Shown here piece after piece: positions 26,310 to 35,346 of a stretch of 64,000 nucleotides of DNA. How positions within the stretch are numbered: position 1 is the stretch's first letter; each line of letters begins with the position of its first letter. The position numbers and the translations under genes were made by a program. The DNA comes from Chryseobacterium formosum. Its GTDB lineage: Bacteria; Bacteroidota; Bacteroidia; Flavobacteriales; Weeksellaceae. The stretch covers positions 161,388-225,387 of the forward strand of contig NZ_JAOVZW010000003.1 in NCBI RefSeq assembly GCF_026460885.1. Reading direction: 5' to 3'. The notes under the pieces are model-generated. The model saw nothing but the letters and a program-made list of their open reading frames with translations. It ran no database searches and had not been told where the DNA came from.

Positions 26310-27330
26310 AACCTTTTAAAGTATTTTGAATGTTATTCTGATTAAAATAATAGATGGCTTTCTGGTTTTCTTCACTTTCACCTTTCAAGTGCAGAAGAAG
26401 TTTTCCAAAATTGGAATCTCCCAGATATTCTACATCAGCCTTCAGAAGTTTGTAAGGAATTTTATATTGATCGTAAATGATTGAAAGCAGTTCTTCAACG
26501 CTTATTTTTTCGTTTAATTCGATTTCAACTAAAGGAAAAAGTCCCGCTTGTGGCTCTTTCTGTAGTTTTTTGTTGAGTTCTTGCGGTATAGTCATAACAC
26601 CTGAGTTTAAAAATTGTTTGATGATAGGATTTTCTTTGTTGGAAATAATTTCGCTCAAAGTCCCTTTTGTTACTAATTGTCCTTTGTCGATAACGGCGAC
26701 GTGGTTGCAGATCGCTTTGATGACTTCCATCTCGTGGGTAATCAGCAAAATTGTGATTCCGAGCCTGTGATTGATATCTCTCAAAAGCTGCAAAATAGAT
26801 TGCGTGGTTGCCGGATCGAGTGCGCTTGTCGCTTCATCACAGAGCAGGAGGTACGGGTCGTTGGCTAGTGCTCTTGCAATGGCAACCCTTTGTTTTTGTC
26901 CACCAGATAAACTTTTAGGATAATCATGAGCTTTATCTTCCAAGCCGACGATTTTTAAAAGTTCGCTGACTTTTTCACGGATTTTGTCTTTACTTAAATT
27001 GTCCAGTTCCAGCGGAAGTGCGATATTTTCAAAAACTGTTCTCGATGAAAGCAGATTAAAATGCTGGAAGATCATTCCGATTTTTTTACGCTCTTTGGCG
27101 AGTTGTCTTGATTTTAATTTGGTGAAATCAGTTCCGTTCATAATGATTTGTCCGTTATCAGGTCTTTCCAAAAGATTGACGGTTCTGATTAAAGTACTTT
27201 TTCCGGCTCCCGAAAATCCGATGATGCCTACGATATCGCCTTTTTCAATACTGAGATTGACATCATCTAAAGCTTTAAAAGACTGCTTTTTCTGATGAAA
27301 AGTCTTTGATATGTTTTTGATTTCTATCAT
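26302..27330 (-). CDS. metN: Methionine ABC transporter ATPase with NIL domain
   Basis: A 342-residue MetN. Walker A G-F-S-G-A-G-K-S at 38-45, signature L-S-G-G-Q at 141-145 and Walker B L-L-L-C-D-E at 161-166. The last ~75 residues form the NIL/ACT-like regulatory domain that binds methionine and inhibits transport when the cell is replete. It follows the EamA gene by 14 bp and overlaps metI. Confidence 0.94.
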   Translation of the reverse strand: MIEIKNISKTFHQKKQSFKALDDVNLSIEKGDIVGIIGFSGAGKSTLIRTVNLLERPDNGQIIMNGTDFTKLKSRQLAKERKKIGMIFQHFNLLSSRTVFENIALPLELDNLSKDKIREKVSELLKIVGLEDKAHDYPKSLSGGQKQRVAIARALANDPYLLLCDEATSALDPATTQSILQLLRDINHRLGITILLITHEMEVIKAICNHVAVIDKGQLVTKGTLSEIISNKENPIIKQFLNSGVMTIPQELNKKLQKEPQAGLFPLVEIELNEKISVEELLSIIYDQYKIPYKLLKADVEYLGDSNFGKLLLHLKGESEENQKAIYYFNQNNIQNTLKGYA

Positions 27331-27344
27331 TATATTTTTTAAAA

Positions 27345-28343
27345 TTACATGGGTTGATAAGGTCTGCTGATTCTTCCGAAATGTCTTGCAACTCTTCTTA
27401 TTTTCGCTTTTGACCGTTTTGAAAGTCTGAAATATTTGGTCACATTGGTTAGTAAAACTCCGATTAAGATGATGGCTAACCCATACAGTTGATTTCCGTT
27501 AATGGTTTGATTAGCAATGATAAATCCTGCGATTACGGTAACAATTGGGTTAATATAAGTATGTGTGCTTACGATGGCTGCGGGTTTTACCGATAAAAGC
27601 CAGATGTAAGAAATATAAGCGATTATTGATCCGAAGAATATAAGAAACAGTAAACCTAACCACGCAGAAACCGGAATTGTCGCCATTGAAAATCCTGTCC
27701 ATTCACTTCTGAAAAAAGCAACCACAAAAGAAGCTAAACCTGCCACAATTAATTGCTGCGAAATATTCATGAAGGTTGAATGATCTGCCGGATTTTTCTT
27801 AGAATATAAAGACCCCAAAACCCATGCAACCGAACTTAAAGCCAAAACGATAAATGCAGTAATCCGAAGAGATGAGCTTACATTTTCTGTATGAGAATGG
27901 ACACTTCCGTTCAAAAATAAAATCAGTCCGGCAAATCCTAATAGTAATCCTATAGGTATAAATTTATCTGAAAAATAATAGCTCCAGTTTTTCCTATCAA
28001 TCGCTATGAACCAGAACGGTCCTGTCGCAATCGTGATGGCAGCTTCGGAAGCCGTGACATATTGTTCGCCCCAAGCGACAAGTCCCGTTCCTCCGGTCAG
28101 AATAAGAATTCCGGTCACTGCATTTTTCCACCAGTTTTTCAATGAATTAGCTTTTTCACCTTTTGCTAATAAATAGCCGATCAATAAAATTCCCGCTGCG
28201 AAAAATCTTAATCCTGAAAGAATAAAAGGCGGAAATCCGGTCAACCCGAATGATATTGCCAGAAAAGTGATTCCCCAAATAATATAAATATTGGCAAAGG
28301 CTACGGGAATCAGCCATTTGTTTTTTAAATTAGAAGTACTCAT
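27345..28343 (-). CDS. EamA/DMT-family transporter, first gene of the met cluster
   Basis: A 332-residue protein with ten predicted helices in two EamA repeats (residues ~14-140 and ~165-300). EamA proteins move amino acids and other small metabolites, often outward. It is only 14 bp upstream of metN and shares the leader region with its Met-rich ORF and attenuator, so it is probably regulated by methionine and may handle methionine or a derivative. The basic C-terminal tail is likely cytoplasmic. Confidence 0.88.
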   Translation of the reverse strand: MSTSNLKNKWLIPVAFANIYIIWGITFLAISFGLTGFPPFILSGLRFFAAGILLIGYLLAKGEKANSLKNWWKNAVTGILILTGGTGLVAWGEQYVTASEAAITIATGPFWFIAIDRKNWSYYFSDKFIPIGLLLGFAGLILFLNGSVHSHTENVSSSLRITAFIVLALSSVAWVLGSLYSKKNPADHSTFMNISQQLIVAGLASFVVAFFRSEWTGFSMATIPVSAWLGLLFLIFFGSIIAYISYIWLLSVKPAAIVSTHTYINPIVTVIAGFIIANQTINGNQLYGLAIILIGVLLTNVTKYFRLSKRSKAKIRRVARHFGRISRPYQPM

Positions 28344-28377
28344 GTTGTTTTTTGTTTATTGGTTTTTTTCAAATAAA

Positions 28378-28405
28378 AAAGGCTCTACAACGTGGTAAAG
28401 CCTTT
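28378..28405 (-). terminator. Attenuator terminator in the EamA-metNIQ leader
   Basis: On the minus strand an 11-bp stem AAAGGCTTTAC / GTAGAGCCTTT (one G-U) with loop CACGTT is followed by a run of T. It lies between the leader ORF and the EamA start codon (28343), so it must be overcome for the cluster to be expressed. Confidence 0.88.
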
Positions 28406-28460
28406 AAAAATATGTCATAATAAAAAGTAAGGTCATCCACTAAAATTCACATATAAAGGC
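28400..28460 (-). promoter_or_regulatory. Predicted antiterminator pairing
   Basis: The leader strand GCCTTTATATGT (28460-28449, codons 15-19 of the leader ORF) can pair with ACATAT and AAAGGC in the sequence ACATATTTTTAAAGGC (28415-28400): 12 base pairs with a TTTT bulge. AAAGGC is part of the 5' arm of the terminator, so the two structures exclude each other. This is visible in sequence; function is inferred. Confidence 0.75.
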
Positions 28461-28504
28461 ATACAGCATTGCATCATCATATAATTGATGGGCATCATCT
28501 TCAT
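28433..28504 (-). CDS. Met-rich leader peptide (23 codons)
   Basis: A 23-codon ORF, ATG to TGA, with methionine at codons 1, 3, 4, 9, 10, 11 and 15 and a Cys-Cys pair at 13-14. It lies between a -7-like promoter box and a terminator, upstream of methionine transport genes, the arrangement of amino-acid leader peptides (as in trp or his attenuation). Ribosomes pausing at codons 9-11 for lack of charged Met-tRNA would leave codons 15-19 free to form the antiterminator. It is too short to be found by ordinary gene calling. I know of no described family and give no name. Confidence 0.8.
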   Translation of the reverse strand: MKMMPINYMMMQCCMPLYVNFSG

Positions 28505-28557
28505 TGAATTGTATCTTAATTTTGTTTTCATTTTCATTTCCAAACTGATTACGAGTG

Positions 28558-28603
28558 CAAATATAGAACATATATTTTTATTAGTCTACTAAAAAAGTAG
28601 ACT
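28558..28603 (-). promoter_or_regulatory. Promoter box and palindromic operator upstream of the Met leader
   Basis: TATATTTG (minus strand, 28565-28558) fits the TAnnTTTG -7 element. 18 bp further upstream lies the perfect palindrome AGTCTACT-n5-AGTAGACT (28583-28603), which covers the -33 position and could bind a regulator in addition to attenuation. Confidence 0.5.
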
Positions 28604-28736
28604 TTATTTAATTAAAATTTTATTATTTAATTTAATGTGCATTAAATCATGCTGTTATGTTTCTGTTTTGTGATGCTGATTTTAATCATGTTTACTTTTG
28701 AAGTTGTTTTCTGCCGAAAAATATTATTTTAGGTCT

Positions 28737-29483
28737 ATGAAAATTCAAATCATCAGTGACTTACATCAGGAGTTTGGTTCAACAGATTTATCTTTTGATG
28801 ATGTAGATGTTGTTGTCTTGGCAGGGGATGTTAATTTAGGAACAAAAGGAGTTGAATGGATTAAAACTAAAATTCCAAACAAATCTGTGATTTATGTTTT
28901 AGGAAATCATGAATATTATAAAGGTTCTTACCCGAAAACTTTAAACAAAATAAAAGAAGCTTCAAAAAATTCTAATGTATTTGTGCTCGAAGATTCTTTT
29001 GTGGATATTGAAGATGTAAGATTTCACGGAGCAACTTTGTGGACTGATTTTTCGTTATTTGGAAGCCCAATGGCGTACGGAAGTCTTTGTCAAACTCAGA
29101 TGAATGACTATAAATTAATCAGAAGAGATCCTTCTTACTCAAAAATGCGTAGCATTGATACATTTAAGATTCATCAAATCTCAAGGCATTGGCTCAAAGA
29201 AAGTCTGGAAAATTCAAAAGGAATGAAAAATATTGTGATTACTCATCATGCACCAAGTATGCAATCTGTTCCGGAACATTTTAAAAATGATCCGGTCACT
29301 TCAGCGTATGCTTCCAATCTTGAAGATTTTATTGAAGAACATCAGCCGTTGTATTGGATTCATGGGCACATTAATACGCCGGCAAGATATAAAATTGATG
29401 AAACAGAAATTATCTGCAACCTGCATGGCTATATTACAGAAAAGTATAATGGCTATGAGAAAGAGTTGATTATTGAAATTTAA
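28737..29483 (+). CDS. Calcineurin-like metallophosphoesterase
   Basis: A 248-residue phosphoesterase: D8-L-H10, A-G-D at 29-31, G-N-H-E at 56-59, then I-T-H-H-A-P-S and G-H-I-N near the C-terminus, which is the complete set of metal ligands. Substrate unknown. The M-K-I-Q start is preferred because the D-L-H motif follows at once; an upstream start at 28698 adds 13 residues without family character. No partner gene. Confidence 0.88.
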   Translation: MKIQIISDLHQEFGSTDLSFDDVDVVVLAGDVNLGTKGVEWIKTKIPNKSVIYVLGNHEYYKGSYPKTLNKIKEASKNSNVFVLEDSFVDIEDVRFHGATLWTDFSLFGSPMAYGSLCQTQMNDYKLIRRDPSYSKMRSIDTFKIHQISRHWLKESLENSKGMKNIVITHHAPSMQSVPEHFKNDPVTSAYASNLEDFIEEHQPLYWIHGHINTPARYKIDETEIICNLHGYITEKYNGYEKELIIEI

Positions 29484-29596
29484 TTTTTCTAAGATTCCAT
29501 ATAATTTTACAGTTTTAAAAAATGTACACGATTTTTCAAAATCCTGTAAAGTAAAAACCTCACCTCTTTCGTCTCTTTCAGCAAAGGTTTTAAACC

Positions 29597-30160
29597 ATGG
29601 AAACTATGAAGAATACAAACATTCAAGACGGAATTATTCTGATTCCTGATTTCAGTGGATTCACTGAATTTGTGTTCAATACAAAACTTTATACCGGAGA
29701 ATATATTGTAAGACAACTACTTTCTATTTTGATTGATGTAAACAATCAATATTTTGATATTTCTGAAATTGAGGGCGATGCGATTTTGTTCTATAAATAC
29801 GATCAAAAACCGTCTTACCAAAAAATTTCAAAGATGCTTCGAAATATGAGAAATGCCTTCAATATGAAAATTCTGGAACTGAGCGAAATGTTGAACACCA
29901 CCATCGAATTATCATTAAAATTTATCGTTCACTACGGAAAATTTACGCAATACAATATCGGAAGTTTCAAAAAACTATACGGAAAACCCGTAGTAGAAGC
30001 TCATCAAATGCTGAAAAATGATTTGGCTGAGCAACCTTCTTATGCTTTGTATAGTCATTCTTTTTTGGAGAATTCTCAGAAAGACGAAGCTGATTCAAAT
30101 AAAGAACTGATGCATGTATCAGAAGTTGGAGCGATTCAATATTTTGGAAATATAGATTAG
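29597..30160 (+). CDS. DUF2652 protein (nucleotide-cyclase-like fold)
   Basis: A 187-residue protein. It has I-P-D-F-S-G-F-T-E-F near residue 18 and I-S-E-I-E-G-D-A-I-L-F-Y near 55-66, the hallmarks of DUF2652, which is related to class III adenylyl cyclase folds. The D of D-F-S-G-F and of E-G-D correspond to the metal-binding aspartates of cyclases, but no activity is established for the family. A terminator follows 37 bp after the stop. Confidence 0.83.
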   Translation: METMKNTNIQDGIILIPDFSGFTEFVFNTKLYTGEYIVRQLLSILIDVNNQYFDISEIEGDAILFYKYDQKPSYQKISKMLRNMRNAFNMKILELSEMLNTTIELSLKFIVHYGKFTQYNIGSFKKLYGKPVVEAHQMLKNDLAEQPSYALYSHSFLENSQKDEADSNKELMHVSEVGAIQYFGNID

Positions 30161-30196
30161 CAATTTATTATTAATTCTTTGCTATTTGCTTTTGTT

Positions 30197-30224
30197 AACG
30201 TCCGGAGAAATTCGGGCGTTTTTG
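30197..30224 (+). terminator. Terminator after the DUF2652 gene
   Basis: AACGTCCG / CGGGCGTT stem (one G-U), loop GAGAAATT, then TTTTT. It supports placing the next gene's start after it (30245) rather than at 30179. Confidence 0.85.
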
Positions 30225-30244
30225 TATATTTATGTTTTACTATT

Positions 30245-31018
30245 ATGAAGAAAAAAGGTAACGGTCACATCAGAAAAGATGCTAATGATTTACTCACACG
30301 TCAATTGAGAAAGTTGTTTTTTGATAATAACATGAACTTGAAAGAAAACCCATCTACTGCAGATGAAGATATGGGTATTGATTACTATTTTGAAGTTTTT
30401 GATGATAGTATTCCAAAAGAGCCAAAGCATCTTTATCATATTTATAATCAAAATAAAGGCACTGAAAATTTAAAAATAATAACTACTAAAACTGATGAAA
30501 ACTTCGGTAAAATTGCATTTTCATTGTCTATTAGACACGTTGAATATTTTTATTACGAATTAGATGAAGCTCTAATATTTACTATTTGTGATATTAAAAA
30601 TGATAAAGTTTATTGGTATGACATCCAAAATGATTCTCTATTGCCAGAAAGAATAAATGAACAAAAATGTAATTCCATTAATTCTATAACAATATATATT
30701 CCTGCCGAGAATATTTTAAGTCAAGAAACTTTTGATACTTTATTAAAAAGAAGAAGCTACGCAAAATATAATCAAATACGAAAAAAAGAAACTTTTAATA
30801 ATTTAGAAGCTGATTATTCCTTAACAAATATCGGAAATTCAAATTTTAAAATGATTGATAAAATTCTTCATACAATAAATTTATTTGAAGGAATAAAAGT
30901 TCTACCAGAAAATGTGATCTGTCAATTACATCCTTTTAAAGGAACCAAACAAAAAACTAATATTTCTGATTTGAACTTTGAAACAGATAATGAAGAATTT
31001 TTTGATTTCATGGATTAA
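30245..31018 (+). CDS. DUF4365-like protein with nuclease-type D-E-QxK pattern
   Basis: A 257-residue protein. The N-terminal ~110 residues follow the DUF4365 plan: a first helix (D-A-N-D-L-L-T-R-Q-L), then G-I-D46-Y-Y-F-E50, then N-Q69-N-K71-G, the positions of a PD-(D/E)xK active site. DUF4365 domains are common in bacterial defence proteins. The rest is unrecognised. The codons are very AT-rich compared with the flanking genes. The next gene follows by 6 bp, forming a two-gene unit. Confidence 0.6.
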   Translation: MKKKGNGHIRKDANDLLTRQLRKLFFDNNMNLKENPSTADEDMGIDYYFEVFDDSIPKEPKHLYHIYNQNKGTENLKIITTKTDENFGKIAFSLSIRHVEYFYYELDEALIFTICDIKNDKVYWYDIQNDSLLPERINEQKCNSINSITIYIPAENILSQETFDTLLKRRSYAKYNQIRKKETFNNLEADYSLTNIGNSNFKMIDKILHTINLFEGIKVLPENVICQLHPFKGTKQKTNISDLNFETDNEEFFDFMD

Positions 31019-31024
31019 ATTATT

Positions 31025-32911
31025 TTGGAAAACAATAAATTAAGAACTTTAGATAGTTATGAAATTGATGAAAATGATAATTTAAAGAAAGTGATTGAAT
31101 TTTTTCAAATTAATAATATTTATCATATAAGATGGTCAGGGAAAACTATAAAAAAGCAAATCTGCGTACATGAATTATTTCATTATGCTGAGTGCGATTG
31201 TGAAAGATGCAATTTAGAAAGGTTAAATTTAGTAAGAACAAAAGAACTTTTAAATGTTGAAAATTCTAGTAGAAATTATGAATATTTAAGGAGAGGTTAC
31301 ACTCATTATTTATTGGGAAATTACAAAGAGTCGTATGAAATTTTTTATAAAGTCTATACTGAAGCAAATAAAAATCAAAATCCAATTAATTTCACTATAT
31401 CTAAATATAATTTAATTAAGTTAAGAGGATTAATTAAGTCATTTTACTATGAAAATGATAGAGATGAAATTGTTAAGAAATTAGAGAAAATAAAATTTGA
31501 AAATGATGAAAGATTTGTAAAAGAATATGCACCATATTTTGTAGATATTTATAAGAATATCAAAGATTTGAAATTTTATGATAATGTATTTGATAAGATA
31601 GATGATAGTTTTTTAAAAATTCAAAAGTTTCACTATAGAGATAGGCATGGTGGAAGTGAATCTGATGCTGCATATTATAAATTGCAATCTTCTTTTTTAA
31701 GATTCAAATCATACCTACATCATAACTTTATCATATTTAATCATTACCAAGAATATGAACAGTTATCCCAAAAAATACTAGAAAGTTTATTAGTACTTCA
31801 TACTTTAAAAAATCCAGAAACAAACAAATATGAACAATTTGATTGGTATGCTTTAGAACTTTGGATATTTAATATTCAGGAGGAATTTACTACGTATTTA
31901 TTCAGAAAGTATGAAATAAAAACTATAAGGATAAGTATGGAAACTTTTAATAAGTTGGAAGCATTAGTAGATAATTTATTAAAATCACAAATTGAATTTA
32001 AAAAATATAGCAGTGTTTATAGTCCACTCAGATTAGGAAGAATAATCAACAATATTATAGCAATTATAACTCTTGTTGATAAGACTCCACAGCAAAAAGA
32101 AAATATTATTTTAAAGATTTTATCAAATTCTAAAATACTATTAAAGTATAATTTAATGCCTTTTGATGGATTAAATTTTTATGCAATAAAGAAAGAATCA
32201 TTTATAAAGAAAGCAACATTAAAGAAGATCGCTTATATCTTGTTTTTAAATAATAGTACATATAGATATTTTGAGGTATTGGAGAAATATTTTGAGTTAT
32301 GTACAGAAAAAGAAATCGAAAAATTAATATACAGGGTTCTAAAAATAAATACGTTAGATGATATAAATGTCAAAAGTGTGGATTTTGAAGACTTACTATA
32401 TGCGTTTTCACTGCTTAATCAAAATAATAAAGATTCTTTAAAGGTTAAGTTTAATAATATTTTAGAGAAAGATTTCGACTCTTCCTTATATTCAAATCTA
32501 TTGTTGTATGATTTAATTGATTTTGAAGAAAGTAGTTTTGACAAACTTCTATCTTACGTTGTTAATAGATCTGATTTTGATGAGAAAAGATTTCCTTTTC
32601 ATTCATACCAAAATCTTGATTTTTATAATGTAATGAGTGTTGTATTCAAATATAATTTAAAAATTGATGAAAAAATCAAAGCACAGATAGATAAAGTTTT
32701 TCACAAAGAAAGAGATTATTTTGAATGGTTAATGGATATAGATAATTATGATTACACGAAGTTTAATTCTTATTGGATTCTTAAAAGTCGAACAAAGTAT
32801 TTCACTGAAAGATTTAAAAAATCAACCAAATTAAAAACAGAAATTGAAAAATCATTAAAAGTAAATTATATTGAAGGTGTTGCAAAAATGTATTTTAGAG
32901 ACTTAGTTTAA
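31025..32911 (+). CDS. Large helical protein of unknown function, partner of the DUF4365-like gene
   Basis: A 628-residue, strongly AT-rich gene with a TTG start 6 bp after the upstream stop. Near residues 56-63 there is a Cys cluster (C-D-C-E-R-C), and at ~88-115 a TPR-like repeat (R-G-Y-T-H-Y-L-L-G-N-Y-K-E-S-Y-E-I-F). The remainder is predicted to be almost all alpha-helical with no recognised domain. There is no ATPase motif. The tight coupling to a nuclease-like gene and the low GC suggest a horizontally gained two-gene module, possibly antiviral, but this is inference. Confidence 0.6.
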   Translation: MENNKLRTLDSYEIDENDNLKKVIEFFQINNIYHIRWSGKTIKKQICVHELFHYAECDCERCNLERLNLVRTKELLNVENSSRNYEYLRRGYTHYLLGNYKESYEIFYKVYTEANKNQNPINFTISKYNLIKLRGLIKSFYYENDRDEIVKKLEKIKFENDERFVKEYAPYFVDIYKNIKDLKFYDNVFDKIDDSFLKIQKFHYRDRHGGSESDAAYYKLQSSFLRFKSYLHHNFIIFNHYQEYEQLSQKILESLLVLHTLKNPETNKYEQFDWYALELWIFNIQEEFTTYLFRKYEIKTIRISMETFNKLEALVDNLLKSQIEFKKYSSVYSPLRLGRIINNIIAIITLVDKTPQQKENIILKILSNSKILLKYNLMPFDGLNFYAIKKESFIKKATLKKIAYILFLNNSTYRYFEVLEKYFELCTEKEIEKLIYRVLKINTLDDINVKSVDFEDLLYAFSLLNQNNKDSLKVKFNNILEKDFDSSLYSNLLLYDLIDFEESSFDKLLSYVVNRSDFDEKRFPFHSYQNLDFYNVMSVVFKYNLKIDEKIKAQIDKVFHKERDYFEWLMDIDNYDYTKFNSYWILKSRTKYFTERFKKSTKLKTEIEKSLKVNYIEGVAKMYFRDLV

Positions 32912-32996
32912 TGTAAGAATTTTTATAAATTGTACAACGTCTAAATTCCAAAAAAAATCCCGACTTTTGCACCCCTCTCAATAATCCCGAATATTC

Positions 32997-35123
32997 ATGA
33001 AACTTTGTATTGCCGAAAAACCCAGCGTTGCCAGAGATATTGCCAAAGTATTGGGCGCAACCATGCCTAAGCAGGGCTACATGGAAGGAAACGGCTATTG
33101 TGTGACATGGACTTTTGGACATCTTTGTACCCTAAAAGAACCTCATGATTACGGTCCTCAATACAAATCCTGGAATTTGTTTTTGCTGCCAATTATTCCT
33201 CAAAATTTCGGAATCAAATTAATCCCAAATAAAGGTGTTGAAAATCAGTTTAAAGTTATCGAAAGATTGGTTGCAGAATGTGATGAGGTCATCAATTGCG
33301 GGGATGCCGGACAAGAGGGAGAGCTCATTCAAAGATGGGTTTTACAAAAAGCTAAATGCAACAAACCGATTCAGCGTTTATGGATTTCTTCATTGACGGA
33401 AGAAGCCATTAAAGAAGGTTTTGCAAGTTTAAAACCAGCCGAAGATTATAAAAATCTTTATTTGGCAGGAAATGCAAGAGCGATAGGAGATTGGTTGTTA
33501 GGAATTAACGCCACAAGACTTTTCACGAAAAAATTTGGTGGGAATAAAGCAGTTTTGTCCATTGGAAGAGTTCAGACTCCGACTTTGGCAATGTTGGTTC
33601 AACGTCAGAAAGAAATTGATGCTTTTACGACTGAAGAATATTGGGAATTGAAAACTAAATATCGGGATGTAATTTTCAACGCAGCAATCGACCGTCTGAA
33701 AAGCTTAGACCGAGCTGAAAAAGGTTTGGAATATTTGAAAGTCAATCCTTTTGAAATTGTTTCATTTGAAATTAAGGAAGGAAAAGAAAAAAATCCTAGA
33801 CTGTTCGATTTGACCGGACTTCAGGTAGAGGCAAACAAAAAATACGGCTATTCGGCAGAAAATACGTTAAATTATATTCAGAGTCTTTACGAGAAAAAAC
33901 ACGTTACTTATCCACGTGTTGATACGACCTATTTATCCGAAAGTTTGTATCCGAAAATCGAAGGAATTCTTCGTAAAATGACACCTTATCAAGATTTGAT
34001 TGCACCTCTTTTGCAAGAACCGATTCCAAAATCGAAAGCGGTTTTTGATGATGCAAAAGTAACTGATCACCATGCGATTATTCCGACGGAAGTAACGCCT
34101 TCTCAAAATTTAACAAGAGAAGAAAAATTAATTTATGATTTAATTGCGAAACGTTTTATCGCTGTTTTTTATCCTGAATGTAAAATTTCAAATACTTTGG
34201 TGGAAGCAAAAGTGGGAACGATTCCATTTAAAACCAGTGGAAAACAAATTCTTGAACCAGGTTGGAGAGCTGTTTATGCCAAAGAACCAAAAGAAGAATC
34301 AACGGATAAAGAAAAAGATAAAGAAGAGGAACAAACGATTCCCGAATTTGTAGTTGGAGAAACCGGACCGCACGAACCGATGATTCATCAGGGAAAAACT
34401 TCGCCGCCAAAACCTTATACGGAAGCCACACTTCTTCGTGCAATGGAAACTGCCGGAAAGCAAATCGACGATGAAGAACTTCGGGAAATGATGAAGAATA
34501 ACGGAATCGGAAGACCTTCAACCCGTGCAAATATTATCGAAACACTTTTCAAAAGAAAATACATTGAAAGGAAAAAGAAAAATTTAGTGGCAACTTCCAC
34601 AGGAATTCAGTTAATTGATACCATTGAAGACGAATTGCTGAAAAGTCCTGAATTGACTGGAGAATGGGAATCTAAGCTTCGAAGAATTGAAAAAGGCGAA
34701 TATGAAGCGAATCAGTTTAAAGATGAATTGATTCAGATGGTGACTGAATTGACTAAAAGAGTAGTCGACGGAAAAGGGAAGGTCATAAATCTTGAAGAAG
34801 AAAAACCTGAAGTTAAAGAAAAGAAAAAACGTGAACCAGCCGTAAAAAAAGAATTACAGTCCTGGGAAGAAACCCAATGCCCAAAATGCAAAGCTCACAA
34901 CTTGATGAAAGGTAAAACTGCAGTCGGATGTTCTGATTTTAAAAACTGCGGCTTTAAAGTTTCATTTGATATTTTCGGCAAAAAGCTTTCCGATAAGCAA
35001 TTAATGGATTTAGTCTTAAAAGGAAAAACTTCAAAATTAAAAGGTTTCACGACGCACCCAGAAAATGTAGTAGAAGGAATTATTACGCTTTCTCCAGAAT
35101 TTCTAATCAATCTCATTTCGTAG
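32997..35123 (+). CDS. topB: DNA topoisomerase III (type IA)
   Basis: A 708-residue TopB. The TOPRIM domain has the catalytic E7 in I-A-E-K-P and D103-x-x-x-x-x-E109 in D-A-G-Q-E-G-E. The active tyrosine is Y305 in V-T-Y-P-R-V-D-T. A C-terminal zinc-finger-like segment (C-P-K-C ... C-S-D-F-K-N-C near 627-645) binds single-stranded DNA. It decatenates and unwinds ssDNA-containing substrates. Mobile-element versions exist, but nothing else of a conjugative element is nearby, so it is taken as a chromosomal copy. Confidence 0.93.
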   Translation: MKLCIAEKPSVARDIAKVLGATMPKQGYMEGNGYCVTWTFGHLCTLKEPHDYGPQYKSWNLFLLPIIPQNFGIKLIPNKGVENQFKVIERLVAECDEVINCGDAGQEGELIQRWVLQKAKCNKPIQRLWISSLTEEAIKEGFASLKPAEDYKNLYLAGNARAIGDWLLGINATRLFTKKFGGNKAVLSIGRVQTPTLAMLVQRQKEIDAFTTEEYWELKTKYRDVIFNAAIDRLKSLDRAEKGLEYLKVNPFEIVSFEIKEGKEKNPRLFDLTGLQVEANKKYGYSAENTLNYIQSLYEKKHVTYPRVDTTYLSESLYPKIEGILRKMTPYQDLIAPLLQEPIPKSKAVFDDAKVTDHHAIIPTEVTPSQNLTREEKLIYDLIAKRFIAVFYPECKISNTLVEAKVGTIPFKTSGKQILEPGWRAVYAKEPKEESTDKEKDKEEEQTIPEFVVGETGPHEPMIHQGKTSPPKPYTEATLLRAMETAGKQIDDEELREMMKNNGIGRPSTRANIIETLFKRKYIERKKKNLVATSTGIQLIDTIEDELLKSPELTGEWESKLRRIEKGEYEANQFKDELIQMVTELTKRVVDGKGKVINLEEEKPEVKEKKKREPAVKKELQSWEETQCPKCKAHNLMKGKTAVGCSDFKNCGFKVSFDIFGKKLSDKQLMDLVLKGKTSKLKGFTTHPENVVEGIITLSPEFLINLIS

Positions 35124-35308
35124 TAAGTGATTGATTGTTATATTGATTACAAAAAGTAAATTTTTTTAAACCATTAAGATTAGTTTAGATTTTAAGAATA
35201 TTAAGTTGAGCTTTGTTTTAAAAGTTATTCTTAAAAAATCTTTAGATTTCTCTTAATTTCTCTCAACTTCTTAACTAATCTTAATGGTAGGATTTTCAAT
35301 AATTTTGT

Positions 35309-35346
35309 TATCAATTATCAATTATCAATTATCAATTATCAATTAT
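35309..35346. repeat. Heptanucleotide tandem repeat ATCAATT, about five copies
   Basis: Perfect 7-bp units that end over the stop codon of the minus-strand HhH gene. The unit is not a multiple of three, but the stop codon lies at the edge, so expansion would mostly change the 3' UTR. Confidence 0.9.

Noticed and set aside
28344..28560. SAM riboswitch in the EamA-met leader
   Set aside because: I looked for the conserved cores of known SAM riboswitches and saw none. The Met-rich ORF with alternative hairpins explains the region better.
32997..35123. topB as a marker of an integrative conjugative element
   Set aside because: No relaxase, tra genes or integrase lie within reach, so a chromosomal topoisomerase III is more likely.
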